A DNA stretch of 64,000 bases. Source: Rhodospirillaceae bacterium. Lineage in GTDB: Bacteria > Pseudomonadota > Alphaproteobacteria > UBA8366. The notes under the pieces are model-generated. The model saw nothing but the letters and a program-made list of their open reading frames with translations. It was not told the origin of the DNA and did no database searches. Shown here piece by piece: positions 28,485 to 37,889 of this stretch (positions are counted from its first letter, which is position 1; every line of letters begins with the position of its first letter). Both the position numbers and the translations under genes were made by a program. The stretch spans positions 16,292 to 80,291 of the forward strand of contig PBOR01000022.1 in assembly GCA_002724395.1 (NCBI GenBank), in the 5' to 3' direction.

Positions 28485-30872
28485 GTGACGGAAGGTCTTC
28501 AGAAAAGGAACTGTCTATACCGCCTCATTCAAAGTGCTGGATATCTGATAGTGCTAGTCATTTTCGGCACCAGCGGCATCTACCTTTGGCTCCAATCTTC
28601 CTTACCAAAAATTGATGGTATGATTTCCGTTCCGGGTTTGGGTGCGCCGGTAGAAATTGTAAGAGACACAAATGCGGTTCCACATATCTTTGCCGAAAGA
28701 TCGGAGGACGCCTACTTCGCTCTTGGCCTATCCCACGCTCAAGACCGGCTCTGGCAAATGGAGATAATGCGCCGCACAGGTGCCGGACGCCTATCAGAAA
28801 TAATGGGCGTACCAACCCTTCCTATCGATAAATTCACGCGCACACTCGGATTCTATAAAAGTGCGGAAGCGCGCGCCGAAGAAATGCCACCAGATCTCAA
28901 AAAACAGATGGATGCTTATGCCGCCGGCGTCAACTACTATATCGACCACCATGACGGGACTTTATCGCCCGAATTCATCCTGCTCAACCACACCCCAGAA
29001 CCTTGGCGCACAGCAGATAGTCTTGTGTGGTCGCGTATGATGGCATTTCGCTTATCGCAAAATTGGTGGAAAGAACTGTTTCGTTTGAGGTTACAAACAG
29101 TTTTCACCAAACCCCAGATAGACGATTTCTGGCCTTCCGGCGACATCGGCCCAGTAACACTGGACAACCCAAACCAAGCAGCCTCACTCATGAAAGCAGT
29201 ACCGCCAGCGTTCCGACCAAAGAGCGCGTCTAATGCCTGGGTACTTTCGGGAAAACGAACTGCATCGGGGAAACCCATTCTTGCGAATGATCCGCATCTT
29301 GGTTTTGACGCACCTGGCCTTTGGTATCTGGCGCGTATCAAAACGCCAAGATTTGAGGTTACCGGAGCGACGGTGCCTGGCGTACCCATCACTGTAATTG
29401 GCCATAACGGAACAATCGCTTGGGGCCTAACCACTACTGGTGGGGATAGTCAGGATTTATTCGTCGAGAAAATCGACCCCGAAGACAAAAACCGATATTT
29501 GACTCCTGATGGCTCGCGCGCCTTTCACGTCCGAACCGAAATCATCAAAGTGAAAGGAATAGATTCGGTTGTTTTAAATGTACGTGTCACTCGAAATGGG
29601 CCAGTTATTTCTGATATTTCAACACAAACTAAAAGGTTAAAACTCGCTGGACAATTGCTAGCACTCAAGAGCATTGCAGCACGCGCAGATGACCGAACGC
29701 ATGAAGCGCTATACCGGATCAACCGGGCACAAGACTGGAAAAAATTCTTGGCGGCGACGAAGCTTTTCCATAGCCCACAACAAAATTTATTTTATGCAGA
29801 CATCACCGGAGAGATTGGCATGATCGCGCCGGCTCGACTTCCTCTCCGCAACGGCTGGGACGGACGTTGGCCTGCGGACGGCGTAAATCGAGACCACCGG
29901 TGGATGGGTTTCATTCCATTCGACGGATTACCGAAAATACACAACCCATCGGTTGGCTTTATTGGTAACGCGAATAACCAATTGGTACCAAGCTCCTATC
30001 CGCACCTCATCACTAAGGACTGGGATGCACCCTACCGCGCGCGTCGCTTGAAAGACCTTGTAGCGAGAAATTCCAAACATACACTCGACGATAGTGCTAC
30101 CTGGCAAATGGACCGCACCTCTGAAGCGGCAAGAGAGTTGCTTCCCTTAATGCTTCATCAGCTTCAAGAGAGGGAAACGCAAGTACTAAAGCGCTTAATT
30201 GCATGGGATTATCAAATGGATAAGGGCAAGCCTGAGCCTTTGGTATATAGCGCCTGGGTTCGCTTTTTTATGATTGAATTGATGAAACCCTACGGCCTTG
30301 AAGATTTGGCGCCTATGCCCGCCTTTTTGATCAAGGTGCTACGAGATAAACCTAATTGGTGTGACCAGCCCAAAACTAAGAAACGGGAGACATGCAAGCC
30401 ACTTCTCACCGCAAGTCTGGTAAAAGCCCTCAAAAAAATTTCGCAACATCTGGGCAAAAATATTGACAATTGGAAATGGGGAGAAATGCACCGCGCCACT
30501 TTCAAGCATCAATTATTCGACCGTATACCTATTATAAAACTTTGGGGAAATCTAAGTATTCCAACTGACGGCGGCGATCATACGCTTAATCGAGGGCAAA
30601 CTACCTTCGGTGACGACGGTCTTAATCCCTTCAGCCACCGCCATGGCGCCGGGTTTAGGGTGATTTATGATTTGAGTAGTTTACAGCGAAGTCGCTTCAT
30701 TATCGCTACCGGACAATCAGGAAATATTTTTTCTAAATATTACCGAAATTTTTTAAAACCGTGGCGGGATGGAGCGTATATCCAGATCTATGGTAAACCA
30801 AATAAGATTAGAAAGCGTGCACTTGGCACACTCCTACTTATCCCGACAAAGCTGGCTGAAAAAAGGTGGTAA
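28485..30872 (+). CDS. Penicillin acylase-family (Ntn-hydrolase) protein
   Basis: A 795-residue protein of the penicillin/AHL acylase family. It has an N-terminal membrane segment (about residues 16-36), then DTNAVPHIFAERSEDAYFALG and AQDRLWQME. The autoprocessing junction is at SASNAWVLSG, with Ser249 as the predicted new N-terminal nucleophile of the beta chain. Later motifs include HNGTIAWGLTT, GNANNQ and GGDHTLNRGQ. The start is GTG. Substrates in this family range from beta-lactams to acyl-homoserine lactones and cyclic lipopeptides; none can be assigned here. Confidence 0.88.
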   Translation: MTEGLQKRNCLYRLIQSAGYLIVLVIFGTSGIYLWLQSSLPKIDGMISVPGLGAPVEIVRDTNAVPHIFAERSEDAYFALGLSHAQDRLWQMEIMRRTGAGRLSEIMGVPTLPIDKFTRTLGFYKSAEARAEEMPPDLKKQMDAYAAGVNYYIDHHDGTLSPEFILLNHTPEPWRTADSLVWSRMMAFRLSQNWWKELFRLRLQTVFTKPQIDDFWPSGDIGPVTLDNPNQAASLMKAVPPAFRPKSASNAWVLSGKRTASGKPILANDPHLGFDAPGLWYLARIKTPRFEVTGATVPGVPITVIGHNGTIAWGLTTTGGDSQDLFVEKIDPEDKNRYLTPDGSRAFHVRTEIIKVKGIDSVVLNVRVTRNGPVISDISTQTKRLKLAGQLLALKSIAARADDRTHEALYRINRAQDWKKFLAATKLFHSPQQNLFYADITGEIGMIAPARLPLRNGWDGRWPADGVNRDHRWMGFIPFDGLPKIHNPSVGFIGNANNQLVPSSYPHLITKDWDAPYRARRLKDLVARNSKHTLDDSATWQMDRTSEAARELLPLMLHQLQERETQVLKRLIAWDYQMDKGKPEPLVYSAWVRFFMIELMKPYGLEDLAPMPAFLIKVLRDKPNWCDQPKTKKRETCKPLLTASLVKALKKISQHLGKNIDNWKWGEMHRATFKHQLFDRIPIIKLWGNLSIPTDGGDHTLNRGQTTFGDDGLNPFSHRHGAGFRVIYDLSSLQRSRFIIATGQSGNIFSKYYRNFLKPWRDGAYIQIYGKPNKIRKRALGTLLLIPTKLAEKRW

Positions 30873-30911
30873 TATAGCCGTGAACTTTAAAACATCAAAG
30901 ACACCGTTCGA

Positions 30912-31324
30912 AACATAGCGGGCAAGGTGGCCGCAGCAGCCCCACTAGCGGCGCTCATGAAACAAACGGACTGCTTTGACGGCAAAAAAGTAGCGTTTGT
31001 TGTGAGCCGCGCGAATAGTAGTTCACGCCTTCTCGCATCCATCATAATGAGTAGTATAGTACGCAATGGCCGAATCATAACCCTGCGGATATCAATGAGT
31101 GACAATTCTGGCGCACTTGCTAACGGTGCCACCCACATCGACGAAACAGGCGGTAATATGTTTGAAATCGTTCATAAAAGGCTCTTTTACGATGTGCCAG
31201 TGAATCAACCCAAGCGGATATTGTGGTCGAAACCCATGATCAAAGCTATGTTCGGGACATTGTTACACGCCTGCCCGCTGCAGACTTCCCGTGCCGACAA
31301 CTTTCTGCCACCGCTGACGGCTAA
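30912..31324 (+). pseudogene. 3' remnant of a threonine ammonia-lyase gene (ilvA/tdcB-like), frameshifted
   Basis: The frame reads APLAALMKQ, then FDGKKVAFVVS, SIVRNGRIITLRISMSDNSG and GGNMFEIVHKRLFYDVPV. This matches the end of the catalytic domain and the ACT-like C-terminus of threonine ammonia-lyase. After about 31200 the family sequence continues in a different frame (TQADIVVETHDQSYVRDIV ... DFPCRQL), ending with TAA at 31324, so a single frameshift is present. The whole PLP domain (about 300 residues) is missing and stops lie upstream, so this is a decayed fragment, not a gene. It lies between the acylase-like gene and motA. Confidence 0.75.
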
Positions 31325-31380
31325 TGCCCAATAAAATTTAATCGAATGGGTTCTAGACTCTCTTTACCTTTTTTCCTTAC

Positions 31381-31400
31381 ATTCTAATTAACATTAGAAT
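31381..31400. promoter_or_regulatory. Perfect 20-nt dyad upstream of motA
   Basis: ATTCTAAT, a 4-nt spacer, then ATTAGAAT form a perfect inverted repeat ending 26 nt before the motA ATG. No T-run follows on either strand, so it is unlikely to be a terminator. Its place and symmetry suggest a regulator-binding site for the stator operon; the regulator is unknown. Confidence 0.5.
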
Positions 31401-31426
31401 TATCCCATAGCTTTCGACAGGGTCGC

Positions 31427-32287
31427 ATGTTTGTAATTATCGGAATGGTTGTTGTTACCCTTAGCATTCTCGGCGGTTACGTCGCGTTAGGCGGTAAACT
31501 TGGCGTGCTGTGGCAGCCGTTTGAGGTGGTTATAATTGGTGGCTCCGGCCTCGGCGCCTTTATTCTTGCCAACCCACCCGTCGTCCTTAAAAGAGCTGTT
31601 AGTTCTTACATAGGTATACTCAAGGGACCCAAATACAAAAAAGAGGACTACATTGAACTTCTTTGCATGCTCTATCAGACATGTCGTCTGGCGAAGACCA
31701 AAGGTATGCTGGCATTGGAAGCGCACGTGGATAAACCTGAAAGCAGTCCGCTTTTTGAGCCATTCCCTACCTTCAAATCCGACCATCACGCCGTAGAATT
31801 TCTCTGCGATTATTTGCGCTTGATGACACTGGGAACGGACAATGCAATGGAGGTAGAAACCCTCATGGACATTGAGTTGGACGTACACCATGGCGAGGCG
31901 CATCGGGTATTCCACGCGGCAAACACAATGGCGGAAGCCTTTCCAGGCCTCGGCATTGTGGCTGCCGTCTTGGGCGTGATTAAAACTATGGGATCTATCG
32001 CCGAACCACCAGAAGTGCTCGGCGCCCTAATCGGAGCAGCCTTAGTGGGGACATTCCTCGGCATTTTGCTTTGCTACGGATTCTTCGGACCGATGGCTGC
32101 CGCCATCGCTGGCATAGATGAGGACGACCATCAATATTATGTGGTCATGAAGATAGCGCTGTTAGCCCATTTGCAAGGGTACGCCCCGGCGGTATCAGTC
32201 GAATTCGCACGAAAAACCTTAATGAGTAACGTGAGACCTACCTTCGCAGAACTGGAAGAAGCGACAGGCAATCTAGATCCAATTTAA
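31427..32287 (+). CDS. motA: Flagellar motor stator protein MotA
   Basis: A 286-residue inner-membrane protein with four membrane segments: two at the N-terminus (VIIGMVVVTLSILGGYVAL and FEVVIIGGSGLGAFILA) and two near residues 170-220, including AEAFPGLGIVAAVLGVIKTMG, the conserved Pro-containing motif of the ion channel. The large cytoplasmic loop carries the charged torque-generating segment. It is followed 30 nt later by two motB genes, with which it would form the stator. Confidence 0.95.
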   Translation: MFVIIGMVVVTLSILGGYVALGGKLGVLWQPFEVVIIGGSGLGAFILANPPVVLKRAVSSYIGILKGPKYKKEDYIELLCMLYQTCRLAKTKGMLALEAHVDKPESSPLFEPFPTFKSDHHAVEFLCDYLRLMTLGTDNAMEVETLMDIELDVHHGEAHRVFHAANTMAEAFPGLGIVAAVLGVIKTMGSIAEPPEVLGALIGAALVGTFLGILLCYGFFGPMAAAIAGIDEDDHQYYVVMKIALLAHLQGYAPAVSVEFARKTLMSNVRPTFAELEEATGNLDPI

Positions 32288-32317
32288 GGCTCTAAATTTA
32301 GAAAGACGCTAAAAGCC

Positions 32318-33229
32318 ATGGCGAACGCGGACGAAGGCATAGCTGAAGAACAGCCGACTGTCGTCAAAAAAAAGAAAAGAATACCACCACCGCCACACGG
32401 CGGTGCTTGGAAAGTTGCCTACGCCGACTTTGTTACTGCCATGATGGCCTTCTTTTTATTACTTTGGTTGTTGAACGTCACCACCGACAGTACGAGAGAG
32501 GGCATTTCTGATTATTTTGAGCCGGAGGGTTTATCAGAAGAGCAAACTGGCTCTGGCGGTGCCGGGAAAGGTTTAGCACTGCAGGCCGAGGGTGCGCTTA
32601 GGTCATCCGGCTCACCTCCAAGTGTAACAGTTTCAATACCGACATTTGGCGGTGAAAAATCAGGAACAACTCAAGATGAGAAAAAAGCACCAAAAGCCCG
32701 TGCAGGCGGCGATACAAAAGGGTATGATAAACAACACGATGACGAAGAAAATCAACAATTAGAAACCGCTGCCGACACACTTCGCCAAGCCATTCAGGAA
32801 ATTCCTGAACTGACCGAGCTGCAAGAAAGTCTGCTGATCGAAAACTTGCCAGAAGGCATGCGTATCATGCTAGTTGATCAGCAAAAAATAAGTCTTTTTC
32901 GATCTGCCAGCCCAATACTTACTAATAAAGGCGAACACTTATGCGCCATTATCGCTACCATTCTACGGGAACTTCCACACGACATCCGAATAGTAGGCCA
33001 CACCGACCGCAGTAAATTTGGCGGACCGAATTATTCTAAATGGGAACTATCCGCAGACCGAGCAAATAGCGTGCGCCGTGCCCTAGACAAATATAACGTA
33101 AACCCAAACCGCGTTAAGCGGATATCAGGAAAAGCCGACCAGTCCCTATTGGACAACAAAAATCCCGGTTCCCCGCGCAATCGCCGGATTGATATTTTAC
33201 TAGTACGGCAGAAGAAAACCCGCGAATAG
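32318..33229 (+). CDS. motB: Flagellar motor stator protein MotB, copy 1
   Basis: A 303-residue MotB. After a basic N-terminus comes GGAWKVAYADFVTAMMAFF, with the ion-binding Asp at residue 37. The middle is a low-complexity linker with charged repeats, and the C-terminal OmpA-like domain has the peptidoglycan motif GHTDRS followed by WELSADRANSVRRAL. The Asp and Arg that bind diaminopimelate in this fold are both present. It is 8 nt from a second motB. Confidence 0.95.
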   Translation: MANADEGIAEEQPTVVKKKKRIPPPPHGGAWKVAYADFVTAMMAFFLLLWLLNVTTDSTREGISDYFEPEGLSEEQTGSGGAGKGLALQAEGALRSSGSPPSVTVSIPTFGGEKSGTTQDEKKAPKARAGGDTKGYDKQHDDEENQQLETAADTLRQAIQEIPELTELQESLLIENLPEGMRIMLVDQQKISLFRSASPILTNKGEHLCAIIATILRELPHDIRIVGHTDRSKFGGPNYSKWELSADRANSVRRALDKYNVNPNRVKRISGKADQSLLDNKNPGSPRNRRIDILLVRQKKTRE

Positions 33230-33237
33230 AGATAGAA

Positions 33238-34185
33238 ATGCCACTGGATGATATAGGCGAAAAGCCATTTATATTTATTAAACGCATCAAGATTCAGGAA
33301 GAGGCCCATCATGGGGGTGCGTGGAAGGTAGCCTATGCGGATTTCGTGACCGCCATGATGGCTTTTTTCTTATTATTGTGGCTGCTTAATGCAACTACCG
33401 AAGACCAAAAAGAAGGTATTTCTAACTATTTTGAGCCTATTGGCGCCGTAACGGGCACGACTGGTAGCGATGGCCTATTTGGTGGCATCTCCGCTACCGA
33501 GCCCGGTCCGATACCCGAACCCGGACAAACCGCATCCAGTAGCGTAAGCGAATCAACAAACGACCCCACTGAGAACTCAGAAGACACAGAAAAGGGAAAC
33601 CCGGAAGAGACCAAGAAACCCAAAACAGAAATTCTAGGCGTCGAGCCAGCCCACGAAGACCAGCAACTAGAAGCGGCCAAATCAGCCATACAACAAGCGA
33701 TGTCCCAGGTAGAAGATTTGCAGCATCTTTCACCCTCGGTCATGGTCGATATCGTATCGCAAGGACTCCGTATTCAATTGATGGATAATGACAGAAATCC
33801 GCTATTCAAGAACGGGAGCGAATATCTCAATGCTAATGGCCGTAAGTTGCTGGCCATGGTTTCCGAGGTGGTCGAACTGCTTACCAACAAAATTGCCATA
33901 ACCGGGCATACCGCTTCAGCGGAACTTATCGAAACTCACAGTCAAACCAACTGGGAACTTTCAATTCGGCGCGCAAACTCCGCACGGCGAGCTTTAAAAG
34001 CTAACGGCATTCCCGACCAGCGGGTTACCTCTGTGGACGGCAAAGCGGACACACTGCTGCTAGATAAAGATCAACCGAATTCAGCACGCAACAGAAGGAT
34101 CGCAGTACTCATCCTAAAAGAAGTGCGCAATCCGACGCAGAAAGAATTAGCCCCCGACCGTCTCTTTAAACTTCCCAAGCTCTGA
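33238..34185 (+). CDS. MotB-like stator protein, copy 2, divergent
   Basis: A 315-residue second MotB. The membrane segment (GGAWKVAYADFVTAMMAFF, Asp35) is almost identical to copy 1, whereas the linker and the OmpA-like domain differ. The peptidoglycan motif reads GHTASAE rather than GHTD, so the diaminopimelate-contacting Asp is missing; the matching Arg (LSIRRAN) remains. It may form mixed B subunits with copy 1 or assemble an alternative stator with altered anchoring. Unusually for motB, both copies share one operon with a single motA. Confidence 0.92.
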   Translation: MPLDDIGEKPFIFIKRIKIQEEAHHGGAWKVAYADFVTAMMAFFLLLWLLNATTEDQKEGISNYFEPIGAVTGTTGSDGLFGGISATEPGPIPEPGQTASSSVSESTNDPTENSEDTEKGNPEETKKPKTEILGVEPAHEDQQLEAAKSAIQQAMSQVEDLQHLSPSVMVDIVSQGLRIQLMDNDRNPLFKNGSEYLNANGRKLLAMVSEVVELLTNKIAITGHTASAELIETHSQTNWELSIRRANSARRALKANGIPDQRVTSVDGKADTLLLDKDQPNSARNRRIAVLILKEVRNPTQKELAPDRLFKLPKL

Positions 34186-34265
34186 CGCTTACATCGCCCG
34201 ACGCCATCTACGAAGAAACTTTGGACAAACAACTCTTGAAACTTAATCTTCCCCAACGCGCTGAT

Positions 34266-34718
34266 ATGACCTTCGATGGGAGAGAAAGGTGGCCCGATTC
34301 ATTAGATAATCCTGAATATTATGATGGCCTGTTGTGGCGTCGCCCATTGGCATTCGCGATTGACTTAACGATTATAAGCACTGTTTTTTTCTTACTGAGT
34401 ATCGCTAATATCTTTACGTTCGGCCTTCTAGGCGGGTTGATCGCAATATTACCGCCGATCATTATCTTAGTACTATACGACACGCTTTTAATCGGCGCCC
34501 CAGGATCAGGAACCATCGGCATGCGGTGTTTCCGCCTTCAGGTACGCAACCGACTAGGCAAACGACCAAGTCACTTACAAGCTGCAATAGGCTCCGCATT
34601 TTTCAGTCTTATCACGCCCTGGAGTGGAGGTATCCTGCTAATGTTCGGCCTATTTAACAACCGCCGCAGACTAGCCCATGATTTTTTATCCGGGGTTGTG
34701 GTAATCAACAAAATCTAG
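34266..34718 (+). CDS. RDD-family membrane protein
   Basis: About 150 residues with the RDD signature YDGLLWRRPLAFAIDLTII and several membrane segments (about residues 28-50, 55-80 and 110-130). RDD proteins are small integral membrane proteins, some linked to ion exchange, but most are uncharacterised. I prefer the ATG at 34266; a TTG at 34221 would add 15 residues. The RDD-bpt pair is common in alphaproteobacteria. Confidence 0.78.
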   Translation: MTFDGRERWPDSLDNPEYYDGLLWRRPLAFAIDLTIISTVFFLLSIANIFTFGLLGGLIAILPPIIILVLYDTLLIGAPGSGTIGMRCFRLQVRNRLGKRPSHLQAAIGSAFFSLITPWSGGILLMFGLFNNRRRLAHDFLSGVVVINKI

Positions 34719-34783
34719 ACATTGCATTGAAGAGGATCCGGGCTTCTGAATCGTTGAGCCCTGCAAGGTAACTGAGTTTAAAT

Positions 34784-35506
34784 ATGACCATCCAACATCC
34801 ATCCAAACGCCTCTTAACTTTCTACAGGTCCGGACCTATGCCTTGTCCCTATTTAGCAAATAGAACCGAGCAACAACTTTTTACGGAACTATGCGGCAAT
34901 ACGGCGCAAGAAAAATTTGAGGCTCTTAGCCGGGGTGGCTTCCGTCGAAGCCACCAGGTGATATATCGACCGGCCTGTCCGGCTTGTAATGCCTGCACTC
35001 CTGTCCGTATCAGAACGCACGACTTTAAATTGACACGCGCATGGCGCCGTATCATCAACAAAAATTCAGAACTCTTAGTCGAAAATGTGGGTAAAAATCC
35101 AACCGATGAGCAATACGGGCTGTTTCAACGCTATGTAACGACGAGACACTCCGATGGTGATATGACAAACATGTCACGGCGTGATTACGGCTCCATGATT
35201 CTTACCAGCCCGGTTGATACATCTATAATCGAATTCCGGACTACAGATAAAAGTTTGGTAGCCGGTTGTCTGATCGATCATTTGAGCGACGGTTATTCGG
35301 CAGTTTATAGTTTTTTCGAACCTAATTCCCGGCATCAAAGCCTCGGTAGTTACATTGTTCTATGGCTAGTCCAACAAGCGAAATTATATGGCCTTGACCA
35401 TATTTACCTTGGTTATTTGGTCAAAGGCTGCTCCCAAATGGCCTACAAGGAGCGCTTCGGGCCTCTGGAAGCGTTTGGTGCCGACGGCTGGACTTTAATC
35501 AACTAA
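34784..35506 (+). CDS. bpt: Aspartate/glutamate leucyltransferase (Bpt)
   Basis: A 240-residue protein of the ATE1/Bpt family, which adds leucine (Bpt) to N-terminal Asp or Glu of proteins as a degradation tag in the N-end rule pathway. Family residues are MPCPYL and RPACPACNACTPVRI near the N-terminus, and FFEPNSRHQSLGSYIVLW with YLGYLVKGCSQMAYK near the C-terminus. The short bacterial form points to Bpt rather than eukaryotic ATE1. It is convergent with parC, 39 nt away. Confidence 0.9.
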   Translation: MTIQHPSKRLLTFYRSGPMPCPYLANRTEQQLFTELCGNTAQEKFEALSRGGFRRSHQVIYRPACPACNACTPVRIRTHDFKLTRAWRRIINKNSELLVENVGKNPTDEQYGLFQRYVTTRHSDGDMTNMSRRDYGSMILTSPVDTSIIEFRTTDKSLVAGCLIDHLSDGYSAVYSFFEPNSRHQSLGSYIVLWLVQQAKLYGLDHIYLGYLVKGCSQMAYKERFGPLEAFGADGWTLIN

Positions 35507-35545
35507 CAATGTTTACGTATAAGACATCGGAAAATGCAAACACCC

Positions 35546-37777
35546 TTAATTATCAACCCGGAACCGTCTACTCTGGGCGAATCCCCTGGGCACAACCCGG
35601 CCAGCTTGAGCACGCCTACCAAGCCAATCTTTGAGGTTGGTTTCGGTCCTCATTTTTACGCCAATTTGCCAGCTCAACCCATCTGCAAGCGTGAATACTT
35701 TTGCATCTGACAGAAGTCCGCTTTTATAGCGTTGCATAATCACACCGCGTCCTCTAGTCATCTCTGGTAATTCTACCACTGGAAAAATAATTAGTTTCCT
35801 ATTTTGACCGACAACCGCCACATGATCTCCATCTGCAGACGTACAAACTGCAGCCTCTCCGCCATCACTCAAATTGAGTACCTTCTTGCCGCTACGAGTT
35901 TGCGCGACTACATCTTTTTCAGCCACAATGAAACCCCGTCCATCATTCGCCGCAACCAGCAATTTTCGGTTCGGATCATGGACCATCATAGCAACAATGT
36001 CCTGATCGTTCGGTAAATCAACCATAATCCGAATAGGCTCACCGAAACCGCGCCCGCCCGGTAATCTATCCGCTGGCACAGTATAAAAACGCCCATTAGT
36101 TGCAAAAATTATAAGTTTATCGGTCGTTTGCGCATGAGTTGCAAAGCGATGCCGGTCACCTTCCTTATACTTAATATCGGATATTTTTTCTAAATGCCCC
36201 TTAGCCGCACGCACCCAGCCTTTTGCTGAGCACAAAATAGTAACGGGCTCCCGGTCAATCATAGCCTCCAGTGGAATTACAACCGCAGATGGCGCTTTTC
36301 TAATTTTGGTCTGCCGTTTGCCAAGGTCAGTTCCCGATCCAAACCGTTTTTTGATATCCCTAATTTCATCGGCAATGTTTTTCCAGCGCTGCGCCTTATC
36401 TTTAAGTAGACCACGTATTTGCTTTCCCTCTTTAGTCAATTCTGCGTGTTCTTTCTTGATTTCGACTTCTTCTAGTTTTCGCAGGTGACGAAGCCTCATA
36501 TTCAAAACGGCATCTGCTTGTAAATCAGAGAGCTTAAATTCTTTAATCAAGGCCGTTTTGGGGTGATCATCTTCACGAATTATCTTAATCACCTCATCAA
36601 TATTTAGATAGGCAATGAGATAACCTCCCAACACTTCCAACCGCTCTTCAATTTTAGTCAAACGGAATTTCTTGCGCCGAACCAAAACCTCATGACGATG
36701 GTTAAGAAAGGCCTGCAAAACCTCTCGCAAATTCATCACACGCGGCACACGGCCGCCGTCTAGTACGTTCATATTGAGCGAGAACCGGTTTTCTAGATCT
36801 GTCTGACGAAACAATGATTCCATCAATAAATCTGGGTTAACATTTCGACTTTTAGGCTCTATTACGAGCCGAACATCGGTCGTAGACTCGTCGCGAACAT
36901 CTTCAATCATTGTGAGTTTGCGTGTGTGCATAAGTTCAGCGATTTTCTCAATCAGCTTAGCCTTCTGCACCTGATAGGGAATGCCGGTAATGATAACGCT
37001 GTAGCTGCCGCCTTTTACACGCTCTATTTCATAGGAAGCGCGCACTCGAAAGCTGCCGCGCCCAGTCTTGTATGCCTCAAGAATCGTTTCCCGATCTTCA
37101 CATAGCACACATCCAGTTGGGAAATCGGGACCTGGAATGAAATCCAATATTTTACCAAGCGTGGCATTGGGCCGCTTAATGAGATGAACAAGTGCGGCAC
37201 AAATCTCTGCAACGTTATGAGGGGGTATGCTGGTTGCCATACCAACAGCGATACCTGCTGCACCATTTGCCAATAAATTAGGAAAATTGGCCGGCAAGAC
37301 CTCAGGCTCACCCCCCTCGCCGTCATAGGTAGAACGAAAATCGACCGAGTCTTCGGAGATACCTTCCAACAACGCATAAGCCACGTCGGTCATTCGCGCT
37401 TCTGTATAACGCATAGCCGCAGCGTTATCTCCATCAATATTGCCAAAATTTCCTTGACCATCAACAAGGGGATAGCGAACCGCAAAAGATTGCGCGAGCC
37501 TCACCATCGCATCATAAATAGCTGCATCTCCATGAGGGTGAAACTTGCCCATCACGTCACCGACGATACGAGCACACTTTTTAAATCCACTATCTGGATT
37601 CAGTCGAAGTTCACGCATCGCAAACAACAATCGGCGATGAACCGGCTTTAACCCATCGCGTACATCGGGCAAAGACCGCGCCATAATCGTGGATAGTGCA
37701 TAAGACAAATAACGCTCGCCAAGCGCATCTTCTAATGCGACCGTATGAATATCACCCGCTTCTGAACTGTCAGCCAT
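35546..37777 (-). CDS. parC: DNA topoisomerase IV subunit A
   Basis: A 743-residue type IIA topoisomerase subunit that decatenates daughter chromosomes. The catalytic Tyr124 is in [10 protein letters not shown], and the quinolone-determining region reads [15 protein letters not shown]. The position equal to E. coli Ser80 is Ala85, and Glu84 is Asp89. The C-terminal part has the shorter beta-pinwheel repeats typical of ParC rather than GyrA, supporting parC over gyrA. It stands apart from recO by 112 nt. Confidence 0.93.
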   Translation of the reverse strand: MADSSEAGDIHTVALEDALGERYLSYALSTIMARSLPDVRDGLKPVHRRLLFAMRELRLNPDSGFKKCARIVGDVMGKFHPHGDAAIYDAMVRLAQSFAVRYPLVDGQGNFGNIDGDNAAAMRYTEARMTDVAYALLEGISEDSVDFRSTYDGEGGEPEVLPANFPNLLANGAAGIAVGMATSIPPHNVAEICAALVHLIKRPNATLGKILDFIPGPDFPTGCVLCEDRETILEAYKTGRGSFRVRASYEIERVKGGSYSVIITGIPYQVQKAKLIEKIAELMHTRKLTMIEDVRDESTTDVRLVIEPKSRNVNPDLLMESLFRQTDLENRFSLNMNVLDGGRVPRVMNLREVLQAFLNHRHEVLVRRKKFRLTKIEERLEVLGGYLIAYLNIDEVIKIIREDDHPKTALIKEFKLSDLQADAVLNMRLRHLRKLEEVEIKKEHAELTKEGKQIRGLLKDKAQRWKNIADEIRDIKKRFGSGTDLGKRQTKIRKAPSAVVIPLEAMIDREPVTILCSAKGWVRAAKGHLEKISDIKYKEGDRHRFATHAQTTDKLIIFATNGRFYTVPADRLPGGRGFGEPIRIMVDLPNDQDIVAMMVHDPNRKLLVAANDGRGFIVAEKDVVAQTRSGKKVLNLSDGGEAAVCTSADGDHVAVVGQNRKLIIFPVVELPEMTRGRGVIMQRYKSGLLSDAKVFTLADGLSWQIGVKMRTETNLKDWLGRRAQAGRVVPRGFAQSRRFRVDN

Positions 37778-37889
37778 AAAGAATTCTCCTACTACATATT
37801 GATACCACGGCCCGCATCATACGCAACAGGTTGTGATTAGTTATTCTTTTAGAGTTCACTCGCTTGCGGAAAACTGAAACCGCTTGAGA

